64,000 nucleotides of DNA from Brachybacterium sp. EE-P12 (lineage in GTDB: Bacteria > Actinomycetota > Actinomycetes > Actinomycetales > Dermabacteraceae): assembly GCF_003711805.1 (NCBI RefSeq), contig NZ_QXCP01000006.1, positions 248,001-312,000 on the forward strand, written 5' to 3'. The first letter of the stretch is position 1; each line of letters opens with the position of its first letter. A program made the translations under genes and the position numbers. Below the pieces are notes generated by a model. That model did no database searches, was not told the DNA's origin, and worked only from the letters and a program-made list of their open reading frames with translations. This document shows, in pieces, positions 18,826 through 28,543 of this stretch.

Positions 18826-19776
18826 ATGGCCCCCGTCCCCGCCCGTCGCACAGTGCTCACCGGCCTCGGCGCCGCCGCCGGAGGTGCCGCCCTCGGCGCG
18901 GTCGCCGGCCCGGCCGACGCCGCTCCCGCACGCGCCTCCTCCCGCGCCCTGATCGGCAGGGCCCGACGAGGAGCGCTGCACGTGATGAGCGCCAACATCC
19001 GCTACGACCGCTCCGGCAGCGGCGACACCCTCCCCGGCGATCCGGACCACTGGCCCGACCGTCGGCCGCTGCTCATCGAGCTGCTCGAGCGCGAGCAGCC
19101 CACCCTGCTCGGCATCCAGGAGGCGCTGTACGGGCAGCTGACCGCCGTGGAGGAGGCGCTGCCGCGCCATCGCAGCATCGGCTACGGGCGCGAGGGCGGC
19201 AGCGGCGGCGAGCACTCCGCGATCTTCTACGACACCACCCGCCTCGAGGTGCTCGAGTGGGACCAGTTCTGGCTCTCCGACACTCCCGAACTGATCGGCT
19301 CCGCCACCTGGGGGAACACCGTCACCCGCATCGTGGTGCGCGCACGGATGCGCGACCTCGCCTCCGGCACCGAGTTCGCGATGCTCAACACGCACTTCGA
19401 CCACCAGAGCGAGACCGCACGGATCCGCAGCGCAGGGGCGCTGATCGATCTGCTCCACGGCGGGGAGCTCGATGGCCTGCCCGCCGTCGTCACCGGTGAC
19501 TTCAACTCCAGCGCCCAGGACTCGAGCGCCTACACGACCCTCGTCGAGGACGGGCCGCTGCTGGATGCCTGGGAGGCCGCCGAGAAGCGCCTCACCCCGG
19601 CATGGGGCACGTTCCCCGCCTACGAGGATCCCGTCGAGGGCGGTGACCGGATCGACTGGGTGCTCACCACCGACGAGCTCGTCACCACGCAGGCGGCGAT
19701 CAACGTGTGGCGCGACGCGTCCGGCGCCTACCCTTCCGATCACGTGCCGGTGCAGGCGCTGATCTCGCTGCCCTGA
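18826..19776 (+). CDS. Secreted endonuclease/exonuclease/phosphatase-fold hydrolase
   Basis: A 316-residue protein. ATG at 18826 is preceded by AGGAGAG and gives a twin-arginine-like signal (PARRTVLTGLGAAAGG through ADAAPA). Catalytic EEP motifs occur in order: MSANIRYD, LGIQEALYG, AMLNTHFDHQSE, VVTGDFNSSAQDS, DRIDWVLTTDE and the terminal SDHVPVQALISLP. The catalytic Glu, Asp and His residues are all present. The fold covers DNases, phosphodiesterases and phosphatases acting outside the cell; the substrate cannot be told from sequence. It is convergent with the next gene. Confidence 0.88.
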   Translation: MAPVPARRTVLTGLGAAAGGAALGAVAGPADAAPARASSRALIGRARRGALHVMSANIRYDRSGSGDTLPGDPDHWPDRRPLLIELLEREQPTLLGIQEALYGQLTAVEEALPRHRSIGYGREGGSGGEHSAIFYDTTRLEVLEWDQFWLSDTPELIGSATWGNTVTRIVVRARMRDLASGTEFAMLNTHFDHQSETARIRSAGALIDLLHGGELDGLPAVVTGDFNSSAQDSSAYTTLVEDGPLLDAWEAAEKRLTPAWGTFPAYEDPVEGGDRIDWVLTTDELVTTQAAINVWRDASGAYPSDHVPVQALISLP

Positions 19777-19801
19777 CGGCCGAGCCCGGGCCCGGCCGTC
19801 A
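19774..19801. terminator. Bidirectional terminator whose stem contains both stop codons
   Basis: TGACGGCCG (19774-19782) pairs perfectly with CGGCCGTCA (19793-19801). The first three bases are the stop codon of the plus-strand EEP gene and the last three are the complement of the stop codon of the minus-strand hydrolase. The loop holds a further GCCCGGGC palindrome. It likely serves both convergent genes. Confidence 0.65.
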
Positions 19802-20554
19802 GGAGGCGGCATCGAGGAGCTGCGCCACGGCCTCCTCGATCGCGGCGTCGACCGCCGCGTCGTCGGCGCTCGCGGTGCCGTCGCCCTGCTGCGTGCCGTA
19901 GTCGCCGAAGCTCGCATGGCTCGCGCCGTCGATCTCGACCAGCGTGGCGTCCTGCGGCAGCAGATCCCGGTGCTCCGCGATCTTCTCCGGCGTGGACAGG
20001 CCGTCCTCGCTGCCTGCGAGGCTCAGCACGGGGAGGTCCGTGCTCGAGAGATCGTTCGCGCAGTACGACGCGAACAGCATCAGGGCGTCGGCGTCCTCGG
20101 CCAGCCGGCACGCCTGCACTCCGCCCATCGAGTGGCCTCCCACGAGCCAGGTCTCGACCTCCGGCGCATCGGCGGTGAGCTCGTCCAGGTCGCGACGGTC
20201 CAGCAGCGCGAGGTGCAGCGGCGGATCCGCGATCACCACCGTCATCCCGAGCTCGGTCACCAGGGAGGAGAGCCGCGCCGCGTAGGCCTCCGGCGCGACC
20301 TTCGCCCCCGGCTGGAACACGAGCCCGGTCACCGACTCCTGGTCCTCGGCGGGCCGCAGGACGAGACCGGCATCGGTCCTGCCCTCGGAGATGCCCGGAT
20401 CATCGAGGACGCGCTGCCACGGCTCGGGCTCGGCGTCCATCACCCCGATCCGGCTCCACGCCGCGAACGCCCCGAGCGCGATCAGCACGAGCGCCATGAC
20501 CACCCCGAGCACACGGAAGGGGAGGGGGCGGACCGAAGGGGCGGAACGGGGCAC
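19799..20554 (-). CDS. Membrane-anchored alpha/beta hydrolase
   Basis: A 251-residue protein with one N-terminal helix (LGVVMALVLIALGAFAAWS, about 15-33) that anchors or exports it. The nucleophile elbow GHSMGG (about 140-145) gives the serine, and a later GSEDGLSTPE segment and SHASFGDYG supply candidate Asp and His. The fold resembles the chlorophyllase/dienelactone-hydrolase-like group. It begins GTG, 9 bases after the upstream DUF1846 stop, so the two may be cotranscribed. Substrate unknown. Confidence 0.82.
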   Translation of the reverse strand: MPRSAPSVRPLPFRVLGVVMALVLIALGAFAAWSRIGVMDAEPEPWQRVLDDPGISEGRTDAGLVLRPAEDQESVTGLVFQPGAKVAPEAYAARLSSLVTELGMTVVIADPPLHLALLDRRDLDELTADAPEVETWLVGGHSMGGVQACRLAEDADALMLFASYCANDLSSTDLPVLSLAGSEDGLSTPEKIAEHRDLLPQDATLVEIDGASHASFGDYGTQQGDGTASADDAAVDAAIEEAVAQLLDAAS

Positions 20555-20563
20555 GCCGACCGT

Positions 20564-22114
20564 TCAGCGCTTGTGGTAGAGCGCACGGCGCAGGAAGCGC
20601 GGCTCGGAGGTCACCGAGATCCCGAGGTTCCGGAAGATGTCCTCGTCCACGGTGCCGAGGATCGTGGTGGTGTGCACGTCGCAGCCCTCGAGGCTGCGGA
20701 GCTGGTCCAGCGCCCGTCGTGCGTTCTCGTCGTTCGAGGCGGAGACAGACAGGGCGATGAGGACCTCGTCGGTGTGCAGGCGAGGGTTGCGCGAGCCCAG
20801 ATGCTCCGTCTTCAGGGTCTGGATCGGCTCGATCGAGGAGGGGGAGAGAAGCTGCACCGCATCGTCCAGCCCGGCGAGGTGCTTCAGGGCGTTCAGCAGC
20901 ATCGCCGCCGAGCAGCCGAGCAGGGCCGAGGTCTTGCCCGCCACGATCGTGCCGTCCGCCAGCTGGATCGCCGCTCCCGGCTCCCCGGTGCGGGCCTCGA
21001 CGGCGAGCGCCGGCTCGACGACCGCGCGATCCCTCGGCGCGCAGCCCGCCTTGGACATCACCATCCCGATCCGCTGCGAGACCACGTCGTCCTCGTCGTG
21101 GATCCGCTCGTGCACGAGGGCCTTGTAGTAGCGGCGGATGATCTCCTGCCGGGACGCCTCCCGGCACACGGCGTCGTCCGTGATACACGCCCCCACGAGG
21201 TTCACGCCCATGTCGGTGGGGGAGGCGTAGGGGGAGGAGCCCGTCAGCCGCTCCAGCAGCGTGCGCAGCAGCGGGAACACCTCCACATCCCGGTTGTAGC
21301 TGGTGACCTGCGTGCCGTAGGCGGCGAGGTGGAAGGGGTCGATGAGGTTCAGGTCGTCGAGGTCCGCCGTCGCGGATTCGTAGGCGAGGTTCACCGGATG
21401 CTCGAGCGGGAGATCCCAGATCGGGAAGGTCTCGAACTTCGCGTACCCGGAGGGGATGCCGCGCTGATGGTCGTGGTAGATCTGCGACAGGCAGGTGGCG
21501 AGCTTGCCCGAGCCGGGCCCGGGGGCCGTGACCACGATGAGGTCGCGGCTGGTGACCGTGTACTCGTTCGCTCCGAAGCCCTGCTCGGAGACGATCCGGG
21601 CGGTGTCCTGCGGGTAGCCGGGGATCACCCCGTGCCGGGCGACCTTCAGCCCCAGACGCTGCAGCCGCTCGACGAAGGCGTGGGCGACGTGGTTGGTCTC
21701 CTCCAACTGGGTGAGGACCACGTTCTCGACCAGGAAACCGCGCTCGCGGAAGATGTCGATCAGCCGCAGCACGTCGTCCTCGTAGGTGATGCCCAGATCC
21801 GCGCGGACCTTCTGGCGCACGAGGTCCTTCGCGTTCAGACACACCAGGATCTCCAGCTCGTCCCGCAGCTGCTCGAGCATCGCGATCTTGTTGTCCGGGG
21901 TGAAGCCCGGCAGCACGCGCGAGGCGTGGTGGTCGTCGAAGAGCTTCCCGCCCATCTCGAGGTAGAGCTTCCCGCCGATCTCGTCCCGGCGCTCCTGGAT
22001 GTGGCGCGACTGCAGCGCGATGTACCGCTCGCGATCGAAGCCGATCCGCTCTCCGGGGCTCCCGTCGTCGGGGGCGGTGGTCGTGGCAGGGGAGCGAGGG
22101 TCCGAAGCGGTCAC
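20564..22114 (-). CDS. DUF1846 family protein
   Basis: A 516-residue protein recognised by its [15 protein letters not shown] and [26 protein letters not shown]-terminal blocks. Crystal structures exist for the family but its activity is not established. A P-loop-like segment [15 protein letters not shown] near residue 195 suggests nucleotide binding, and [18 protein letters not shown] lies later. The GTG start has TAGCGT 6 bases upstream with no Shine-Dalgarno sequence, consistent with a leaderless transcript. Followed closely by the alpha/beta hydrolase. Confidence 0.87.
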   Translation of the reverse strand: MTASDPRSPATTTAPDDGSPGERIGFDRERYIALQSRHIQERRDEIGGKLYLEMGGKLFDDHHASRVLPGFTPDNKIAMLEQLRDELEILVCLNAKDLVRQKVRADLGITYEDDVLRLIDIFRERGFLVENVVLTQLEETNHVAHAFVERLQRLGLKVARHGVIPGYPQDTARIVSEQGFGANEYTVTSRDLIVVTAPGPGSGKLATCLSQIYHDHQRGIPSGYAKFETFPIWDLPLEHPVNLAYESATADLDDLNLIDPFHLAAYGTQVTSYNRDVEVFPLLRTLLERLTGSSPYASPTDMGVNLVGACITDDAVCREASRQEIIRRYYKALVHERIHDEDDVVSQRIGMVMSKAGCAPRDRAVVEPALAVEARTGEPGAAIQLADGTIVAGKTSALLGCSAAMLLNALKHLAGLDDAVQLLSPSSIEPIQTLKTEHLGSRNPRLHTDEVLIALSVSASNDENARRALDQLRSLEGCDVHTTTILGTVDEDIFRNLGISVTSEPRFLRRALYHKR

Positions 22115-22211
22115 CCCGGCACGCTAGCACCGCGGGCGGCGGCGCGGACCGCGCCTCGCGGGCAGGGGCGGGGAGGTCCTCGTGCCCCGCGGGGCAAGCC
22201 CTGACAGCGCC

Positions 22212-22228
22212 GGTGAATCGAATCGATG
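22212..22228. promoter_or_regulatory. Imperfect second operator-like site
   Basis: GAATC|GAATCGATG shares the half-site GAATCGA with the perfect palindrome 144 bases downstream; its left half has one mismatch (GAATC instead of GATTC). Paired sites in a 302-base gap between divergent genes fit LacI-type looping, but this copy is weak. Confidence 0.35.
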
Positions 22229-22355
22229 ATGTTCTTGCACTCGGCCGCGCGGTGAGCCAGGATGGGGCGATCGGCGCGCTGTGTGCTCATCGAAGATCCC
22301 GACGCGCTGACTTCTCGACTCCCCGATCTCCGCCGGAGCGCATCGTCGTGCACGA

Positions 22356-22373
22356 TGTCGATTCGAATCGACA
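22356..22373. promoter_or_regulatory. Perfect 18-bp LacI-type operator
   Basis: TGTCGATTCGAATCGACA is a perfect palindrome with the central CG typical of LacI/GalR-family operators, 44 bases before the sugar-binding-protein start. The operon it precedes ends in a LacI-family gene (27454-28440), the likely binder. No other gene is visible in the 22115-22416 gap. Confidence 0.7.
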
Positions 22374-22416
22374 CAGGCCGGCAGGGATCCGGCCGATGCC
22401 GACAGAGAGCAGGATG

Positions 22417-23667
22417 ATGACGTCCACGACACAGAGACGACCGCTTTGGCGGCCCGGCCGTCGAGCGCTCGGGCTCACCGCGCTGGCCGTGCCCGCCCTC
22501 ATGGCCCTCGGCGGCTGCGGCGGCCGCTCCGGCGGCGGTGGCGGCGCGCTGCGCGTCGTCGACTACTACAACACCCCGGCCGACGATGTCGCGATCGACG
22601 GCGCCCTCGAGGCCAGCGCAGCAGAGCTGGGCCTCACCTTCGCCCGCGAGCGCGTCCCCGGTGACCAGCTCGTCGCCAAGGTGCTCCAGATGGGGTCCTC
22701 GCGCACGATGCCCGACCTCCTCATGCTCGACAACCCCGACGTGCAGCAGGTCGCCGCCTCCGGAGCGCTCGCACCGCTGGAGCAGTACGGGATCGACGTC
22801 GAGGACTTCACTCCCGCGGTCGCCGACCTCGGGATGTTCGAGGGGACGCTCTACGGCGTCGCCCCCACGGTCAACACGATCGCGCTGTTCTACGACGTCG
22901 CCGCCCTCGAGGACGCCGGCGTCGCCCCGCCCACCACCTGGGACGAGCTGCGGGAGGCGGCTGCCGCCCTGACGACCCCCGAGCGCTACGGCCTCGCCTT
23001 CTCCGCGACCGCCTCCTACGAGGGCACCTGGCAGTTCCTGCCGTTCATGTGGTCCAACGGCGGTGACGAGACGGAGCTCGACGGGGAGGGCGTGCTCGGC
23101 GCCAGCCGGCTGTGGGGGGACCTCGTGGGGGAGGGGAGCGCGTCCCGCTCGGTCGTCAACTGGGAGCAGGGCGATGCGATGGACCAGTTCAAGGCCGGCA
23201 ACGCAGCCATGGTCGTCAACGGGCCCTGGAACATCGCGGGTCTGCGCGAGGACGTCCCCGAGCTGGAGTGGGACGTCGTCACGATCCCCGTGCCCGAGCC
23301 CGGCGGGACCTCGGTGGCGCCGCTGGGCGGGGAGGTCTGGACCATCCCGGTCACCGGTGACGAGCAGCGCCAGGCCGACGCCGCCGCCCTCCTGAAGGGC
23401 TTCCTCTCGCCGCAGAACCAGCTCGCCATGGCGCAGGAGCGCTCCACCATCCCCGGGGACGCCGAGGCGGCCGCGCAGTTCGCCGCCGAGAACCCCGACC
23501 TCAGCACCTTCGTCGACCAGGTCTCCACCGCGAGGTCCCGGACCGCGCAGCTCGGACCGGACTGGCCGCGCACCGCGAAGGCCATCTACACCGCGAACCA
23601 GCGCGTGCTCGTCGACGACACCGACCCGGCCGAGGCGTTCGACGAAGCCGCCCGGACCGTCGACTGA
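22417..23667 (+). CDS. Carbohydrate ABC transporter substrate-binding lipoprotein
   Basis: A 416-residue family 1 solute-binding protein. It has a basic N-terminus, a hydrophobic segment and the lipobox ALGGC, so it should be lipid-anchored outside the cell. Family blocks include PDLLMLDNPDVQQVAASGALAPL, YGVAPTVNTIALFYDVAALEDAGV, PPTTWDELREAA and FKAGNAAMVVNGPWNI. ATGs at 22396, 22414 and 22417 are all in frame; 22417 is preferred because GAGAG lies 7 bases upstream. It is the first gene of a six-gene operon for uptake and processing of a sugar of unknown identity. Confidence 0.93.
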   Translation: MTSTTQRRPLWRPGRRALGLTALAVPALMALGGCGGRSGGGGGALRVVDYYNTPADDVAIDGALEASAAELGLTFARERVPGDQLVAKVLQMGSSRTMPDLLMLDNPDVQQVAASGALAPLEQYGIDVEDFTPAVADLGMFEGTLYGVAPTVNTIALFYDVAALEDAGVAPPTTWDELREAAAALTTPERYGLAFSATASYEGTWQFLPFMWSNGGDETELDGEGVLGASRLWGDLVGEGSASRSVVNWEQGDAMDQFKAGNAAMVVNGPWNIAGLREDVPELEWDVVTIPVPEPGGTSVAPLGGEVWTIPVTGDEQRQADAAALLKGFLSPQNQLAMAQERSTIPGDAEAAAQFAAENPDLSTFVDQVSTARSRTAQLGPDWPRTAKAIYTANQRVLVDDTDPAEAFDEAARTVD

Positions 23668-23681
23668 CCCGAGGAGCTCCC

Positions 23682-24599
23682 ATGACCGCTCACCAGACCG
23701 ACCGGCGTCGCAGCCGACGCAGGGACCTGATGGTCCGCTGCGCGTTCGTGCTGCCCGCGGCGCTCTACATGCTCGCCTTCTTCGGCTATCCGATCGTGAA
23801 GAACCTCGTGATGAGCTTCCAGGCCTACGACTTCTCCACCTTCTTCAACGGCCGCGCACCGTTCATCGGCCTCGACAACTACGCGGCGACCCTCACCGAT
23901 CCGATCTTCCTGCGCGCCCTGGGCAACACCGGACTGTTCACGCTCGGGTCCCTCGCCGGGCAGTTCGTGCTCGGCCTGGCCCTCGCCCTCTACTTCCGTC
24001 GCCGCTTCCCGCTGTCGGGCCTGCTGCGGAGCCTGCTGCTGCTGCCGTGGCTGCTGCCGATGATCGTCTCGGCCGCCGTATGGCGGTGGATCCTGGAGCA
24101 GGACAACGGCGCGCTGAACCGCTTCCTCGAGGGCCTCGGCCTCATCTCCGACCCGATCCCCTGGCTCAACAGCTCCGACACGGCTCTGATCGCGGTGATC
24201 CTCGTCAACATCTGGCTGGGCATCCCCTTCAACGTGGTGCTCCTGCACAGCGGGCTCCAGGCCATCCCGGAGGAGGTCTACGAGGCCGGCGCCCTGGACG
24301 GCGCCACAGGCGCCCGCTCCTTCGCCCACCTCACGCTGCCGCTGCTGCGTCCCGTGGTCTCCGTCGTCCTGCTGCTCGGGGTGATCTACACGATCAAGGT
24401 GCTGGACCTCATCATCGGGCTCACTGGAGGCGGTCCTGCCAATGCCACACAGACCCTCGCCACGCGCAGCTACGAGATGAGCTTCGTCGAGTTCGACTTC
24501 GGGCAGGGGGCGGCGCTGAGCAACGTCCTCATCGCCATCGCCCTGGCCTTCAGCATCGTCTACCTGCGCGCGAACGCCCGCGCCGCGAAGAACGGATGA
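23682..24599 (+). CDS. Sugar ABC transporter permease, MalF/UgpA type
   Basis: A 305-residue membrane protein with six predicted helices. AGGAGCT precedes the ATG. The start of helix 1 (CAFVLPAALYMLAFFGYPIVKNLVMSF), PFIGLDNYAATLTDP and the EAA loop EEVYEAGALDGATGARSFAHL (about 200-220) are characteristic. Pairs with the following permease. Confidence 0.94.
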   Translation: MTAHQTDRRRSRRRDLMVRCAFVLPAALYMLAFFGYPIVKNLVMSFQAYDFSTFFNGRAPFIGLDNYAATLTDPIFLRALGNTGLFTLGSLAGQFVLGLALALYFRRRFPLSGLLRSLLLLPWLLPMIVSAAVWRWILEQDNGALNRFLEGLGLISDPIPWLNSSDTALIAVILVNIWLGIPFNVVLLHSGLQAIPEEVYEAGALDGATGARSFAHLTLPLLRPVVSVVLLLGVIYTIKVLDLIIGLTGGGPANATQTLATRSYEMSFVEFDFGQGAALSNVLIAIALAFSIVYLRANARAAKNG

Positions 24600-24603
24600 T
24601 CCG

Positions 24604-25452
24604 ATGAGCACCCTCACCCTCCCCGCAGTGCGCCCGGTGCGACGCCGCCCGGCGCGGGCCTGGCTCCACACCGCCGTCGGCATCCTCCTGGTCGCCGTGA
24701 TGCTCTTCCCCGTCTACTGGATGCTCAACGCGTCCCTCGCCCCCGCCGGCAACAGCCTGAACACGGGATGGCTGCCGCTGGACCCGGACTTCTCCGGCTA
24801 CTCCCGGGCGCTCGCCGACCAGGGGCAGAACCTCCTCACCTCCCTGATCGTCGCGATCGGAGCCTGCCTGCTCTCCCTCGCGATCGCCGCGCCGTGCGCC
24901 TACGCGCTGGCGCAGCTGCGGATCAAGGGCACGGGCGTGCTGCTGTTCGTGGTCCTGATCAGCCAGATGATCCCCGGCATCGTGATCGCCAACGCGCTGT
25001 ACACCGTCTACACGCCGCTGGGGATGATCAACTCGATCCCCGGGCTGATCCTCGCCGACGCCTCCCAGGGGATCCCCTTCGCGATCCTCATCATGCGCGC
25101 CTCTCTCGAGACCTTCCCGACCTCGATCGTCGAGGCCGCGCGCATCGACGGCTGCGGCCATGTGCGAGCCTTCTGGTCCGTCGTCCTCCCCGTCTCCCGC
25201 AACTCGCTGATCACGGCGGGGATCTTCTCGTTCCTCTTCGCCTGGAGCGACTTCCTCATGGCGCTGACGCTCACCACGGGGGAGACGATCCGCCCGGTCA
25301 CCCTCGGGCTCTACACGTACATCGGCACCAACGACACCGACTGGAGCGCCGTGATGTCCACAGCGGTCCTCTCCTCCCTGCCCGCGGTGATCCTCATGAT
25401 CATCGCTCAGAAGTACGTCGCCGCCGGGGCCACCGGCGGTGCCGTCAAGTGA
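24604..25452 (+). CDS. Sugar ABC transporter permease, MalG/UgpE type
   Basis: A 282-residue six-helix permease, ATG 4 bases after the upstream stop. [13 protein letters not shown] near the N-terminus, the EAA loop [24 protein letters not shown] (about 175-200) and a C-terminal [14 protein letters not shown] are as in UgpE-type proteins. No ATPase gene lies in this operon; such importers usually borrow a shared MsiK-like ATPase encoded elsewhere. Confidence 0.94.
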   Translation: MSTLTLPAVRPVRRRPARAWLHTAVGILLVAVMLFPVYWMLNASLAPAGNSLNTGWLPLDPDFSGYSRALADQGQNLLTSLIVAIGACLLSLAIAAPCAYALAQLRIKGTGVLLFVVLISQMIPGIVIANALYTVYTPLGMINSIPGLILADASQGIPFAILIMRASLETFPTSIVEAARIDGCGHVRAFWSVVLPVSRNSLITAGIFSFLFAWSDFLMALTLTTGETIRPVTLGLYTYIGTNDTDWSAVMSTAVLSSLPAVILMIIAQKYVAAGATGGAVK

Positions 25453-25484
25453 CCACCCTGCCACCCACCGAAAGGACCCGTGCC

Positions 25485-26279
25485 ATGCCCACCACACCCC
25501 TCCGCGTCACCGTCTGGGGCGAGAACCGCCACGAGCAGCGCGATCCGCGCGTGCGCGAGCTCTACCCCGACGGGATGCACTCCGCGATCCGCGACGGGAT
25601 CGTCGAGCACCTCGGCGAGGACGTCACCACGTCCATCGCCCTGCTCGACGACCCCGAGCACGGCCTGTCCGAGGAGGTCCTCGCCCGCACCGACGTGCTG
25701 ACCTGGTGGGGGCACATGGCCCACGGGGAGGTCTCCGACGAGGTCGCCGAACGGGTCCAGCGCCACGTCCTGTCCGGCATGGGCCTGGTGGTGCTCCATT
25801 CCGGGCACTGGTCCAAGCCCTTCACCCGCCTCATGGGGACCACCTGCACCCTGCGCTGGCGCAACGAGGCCGACCGCGAGCTGGTCTGGACCGTGAACCC
25901 CTCCCACCCGATCGCCGAGGGCGTCCCGCACCCGATCGTCATCTACGAGCAGGAGATGTACGGCGAGCACTTCGACATCCCCGTCCCCGACGAGCTCGTG
26001 TTCGTCTCGTCCTTCAGCGGGGGAGAGGTGTTCCGCTCCGGCTGCACGTTCCGCCGCGGCAAGGGCAAGATCTTCTACTTCAGCCCCGGCGACCAGGACT
26101 ATCCCGTCTACCACCACCGCGACGTCCGCCGCGTGATCGCCAACGGCGTGCGCTGGGCGCGCCCTGCGGTCGCGGACCGCGAGGTGCCGTTCCTGGACCG
26201 CTACGAGACCGACTGGTTCCTCACCGGGGCGAGCGGGCAGGGCGTCGGCGACGCGGAGGCCGCGGGGAAGGGCGCATGA
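25485..26279 (+). CDS. ThuA-like trehalose utilisation family protein
   Basis: A 264-residue cytoplasmic protein with a class I amidotransferase-like fold. Motifs typical of the ThuA group: [25 protein letters not shown] at the start, [33 protein letters not shown] and [26 protein letters not shown] precedes the ATG. ThuA is linked to trehalose and related disaccharide use in rhizobia, and a keto-disaccharide role has been proposed for relatives. Together with the next oxidoreductase it probably processes the imported sugar. Confidence 0.88.
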   Translation: MPTTPLRVTVWGENRHEQRDPRVRELYPDGMHSAIRDGIVEHLGEDVTTSIALLDDPEHGLSEEVLARTDVLTWWGHMAHGEVSDEVAERVQRHVLSGMGLVVLHSGHWSKPFTRLMGTTCTLRWRNEADRELVWTVNPSHPIAEGVPHPIVIYEQEMYGEHFDIPVPDELVFVSSFSGGEVFRSGCTFRRGKGKIFYFSPGDQDYPVYHHRDVRRVIANGVRWARPAVADREVPFLDRYETDWFLTGASGQGVGDAEAAGKGA

Positions 26280-27430
26280 ACGACGTGACAGCCCCCGGCA
26301 CCAGCACGGGCACCAGCGGCACCGCGCTCGTCCCGGTCCTCGTCGTCGGCGCGGGCGGCATGGGGCGCGCCTGGATCCGCACGATCCTCGCCAGCGACGC
26401 GGCCCGCCTCGTCGGCGTCGTCGACGTGGTGGACGGGGCGGCCCGGCGGGCAGTGCAGGAGACCGTGCCCGAGGCCCGCCGTTCCGGGATCGCGACCGGC
26501 ACCGAGATGCTCGAGGTCGCCGCGCGCTGCGGCGCCGAGGCGATCGTCGACGTGACCATCCCCGCCGCGCACCACCAGGTCACCGCCGAGGCGCTGCACG
26601 CCGGCCTGCCGGTGCTCGGCGAGAAGCCGTGCGCGGCGACCCTCGCCGAGGCCGTCTCCCTCGCCGGCCACGCCGAGCACACCGGGACGCTGTTCATGGT
26701 CTCCCAGTCCCGTCGGAACAACCCTCACCTGCACGAGGCGCGGCGCCTGGCCGACACCCTCGGCGGCGCCGGGATCGTCGACACGCGCTTCGCCAAGGCG
26801 CCCCGCTTCGGCGGCTTCCGCGACGAGATGGAGCAGCCGCTCCTGATCGACATGGCCATCCACGCCCTCGACGCCGGACGCGTGCTCCTGCCCGGCACAC
26901 CCGTGCACGTCACCGCCGCCTCGTACAACCCGGCCTGGAGCTGGTACGCCGGGGACGCGGCAGCGACCGTGACGATCGCCTACGACAGCGGGGCGGTGCA
27001 CACCTATTCCGGCTCCTGGTGCTCGCCCGGGGGCGAGACCAGCTGGAACGGCGACTGGGTGCTGCACTGCGAGGGCGGGACCGTCCGCTGGGACGGCGAG
27101 GAGCCGCCGACGGCCCACCCCGCGGGAAGGGACTCCGTCGCGGGCCGCCCGCCCGGGCCCGAGGACCGCTGGGAGCTGGACGCCTCCCTCGCCGAGTTCT
27201 GCGCGGCACTGCGCGGCGGTCCGGTGCCCGCGACCGAGGTCCATGCCAACGTGTGGACCCAGGCGATCGTCGAGGCCGCCGTCCGCTCCGCGGAGACCGG
27301 CCGGCGCGTGGTCCTCGCCGAGCTGCTCGACGAGGCGCTCGAGGAGGCGCGGGCGCTGGATTCCGCGGACGGGCGGAGCCGGTCCCTCGCCTCGTGGAAG
27401 ACTGGGGCGACGGGGCTCGGCGGCAGCTGA
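26276..27430 (+). CDS. Gfo/Idh/MocA-family oxidoreductase
   Basis: A 384-residue NAD(P)-dependent dehydrogenase. N-terminal Rossmann motif [16 protein letters not shown] (about 23-38) is followed by [13 protein letters not shown], the family's EKP motif (about 117-120). [14 protein letters not shown] carries the candidate catalytic Asp/His. ATG overlaps the ThuA stop (ATGA). ThuB, the partner of ThuA in rhizobia, belongs to the same family, so the pair probably oxidises a sugar ring. The substrate is not readable. Confidence 0.9.
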   Translation: MNDVTAPGTSTGTSGTALVPVLVVGAGGMGRAWIRTILASDAARLVGVVDVVDGAARRAVQETVPEARRSGIATGTEMLEVAARCGAEAIVDVTIPAAHHQVTAEALHAGLPVLGEKPCAATLAEAVSLAGHAEHTGTLFMVSQSRRNNPHLHEARRLADTLGGAGIVDTRFAKAPRFGGFRDEMEQPLLIDMAIHALDAGRVLLPGTPVHVTAASYNPAWSWYAGDAAATVTIAYDSGAVHTYSGSWCSPGGETSWNGDWVLHCEGGTVRWDGEEPPTAHPAGRDSVAGRPPGPEDRWELDASLAEFCAALRGGPVPATEVHANVWTQAIVEAAVRSAETGRRVVLAELLDEALEEARALDSADGRSRSLASWKTGATGLGGS

Positions 27431-27453
27431 CCGGCCCCGGGGAGGGGGAGGTC

Positions 27454-28440
27454 ATGCCGATCCGGAGGAAGGCTCCGACGAGCCAGGACGTGGCCCGCCT
27501 CGCCGGGGTCTCCCAGTCGACCGTGAGCTACGTGCTCACCGGCTCCCGCCCCATCTCCGAGGCCACGCGCGCCCGTGTCGAGGACGCGATCGCGAAGCTC
27601 GGCTACCACCCCAACTCCGGCGCCCGCACCCTCCGTTCCCGGCGCAGCGGCGTGATCGGGCTGATGGTCCCCGAGGCCGACGCCGACGACGGCGTGCTCA
27701 TGACCTTCGTCGGGACCATCGCCCGGGAGGCCCGACGATTCGGCTACGACATCCTCCTGGTCACCGCGCAGGAGGGCGCCGACGGGATCCGCCGCGTGGT
27801 GCGCACCGGGGTCTGCGAGGGTCTGCTCCTGATGGAGCTGGACCGCATCGACGAACGCGTCGCGCCGGCGCTCGAGTCGGGGCTGCCCTTCGTGACCATC
27901 GGCAAGCCCGAGGAGTTCCCCCAGGGGTCCGTGGTCGACCTCGACTTCGAGATGCTCGGACGCATGGTGGTCGAGCGCGCCGTCGAGGAGCAGTGCGACC
28001 GGCTGCTGCTGTTCGGGGCGCCCGGTCGCAAGCGCGCCCGCAACGACGTGGCGCGCTTCCTCGCCGGGGTGGAGACCATGGCCGAGGACCAGGGGCTCGA
28101 GGTGATCCTCGACGCGGGCGCGCTCGCCGAGGTGCCCGACCGAGCCCTGCGGCTCACCCTCCCGAACCAGCGCACCGCCCTCTTCGGCATCACCGGCGTG
28201 CGCCAGGTGCTCTTCGCGATGGCGGCGACCGGCGCCCTGGTGGACGACACCCGGCTGCTGATCGCCCTCAGCGGCGCGGACCTGCTGGACGTGAGCCCGC
28301 TGCTGGCCGCGGTGCCGCAGGTGGACCCCTGCCGAGTCGAGATCAGCGAGCTCGCCGTGCAGGAGCTCGTGCGGCTGCTGCGCACCGAGGGCGCGACCCC
28401 GCGGATCACCCTGGTGGAGCCGCGCTGGCTCGAGGGCTGA
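27454..28440 (+). CDS. LacI-family transcriptional regulator
   Basis: A 328-residue repressor. The LacI helix-turn-helix TSQDVARLAGVSQSTVSYVLTG is at residues 9-30 and the hinge helix NSGARTLRSRR near 50-60. A periplasmic-binding-protein-like effector domain follows (GVIGLMVPEADADDG, VTIGKPEEFPQGSVVDLDFE). GAGG lies just before the ATG, 23 bases after the oxidoreductase stop. As last gene of the operon it probably responds to the sugar and binds the palindrome at 22356. Confidence 0.92.
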   Translation: MPIRRKAPTSQDVARLAGVSQSTVSYVLTGSRPISEATRARVEDAIAKLGYHPNSGARTLRSRRSGVIGLMVPEADADDGVLMTFVGTIAREARRFGYDILLVTAQEGADGIRRVVRTGVCEGLLLMELDRIDERVAPALESGLPFVTIGKPEEFPQGSVVDLDFEMLGRMVVERAVEEQCDRLLLFGAPGRKRARNDVARFLAGVETMAEDQGLEVILDAGALAEVPDRALRLTLPNQRTALFGITGVRQVLFAMAATGALVDDTRLLIALSGADLLDVSPLLAAVPQVDPCRVEISELAVQELVRLLRTEGATPRITLVEPRWLEG

Positions 28441-28516
28441 AGACCGCCGCACCGGCATCGGTCGCTGCGTCGGGATTGCGCCGTGAGCGGACTCGCACCG
28501 CGCGAGGCCCTGAACA

Positions 28517-28537
28517 AGCTTTGGGCACCCCTAAGCT
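28517..28537. promoter_or_regulatory. 21-bp dyad overlapping leaderless promoter of iron operon
   Basis: AGCTTTGGG and CCCTAAGCT are inverted arms (8 of 9 bases pair) around CAC. TAAGCT within the right arm lies 6 bases before the ATG at 28544, where no Shine-Dalgarno is present, so it looks like the -10 box of a leaderless transcript. Read on the minus strand, TTAGG...GCC.AA partly matches the DtxR/IdeR iron box (10 of 19 positions by my alignment). An iron-dependent repressor would cover the -10 box here. Confidence 0.45.
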
Positions 28538-28543
28538 AGCCGT

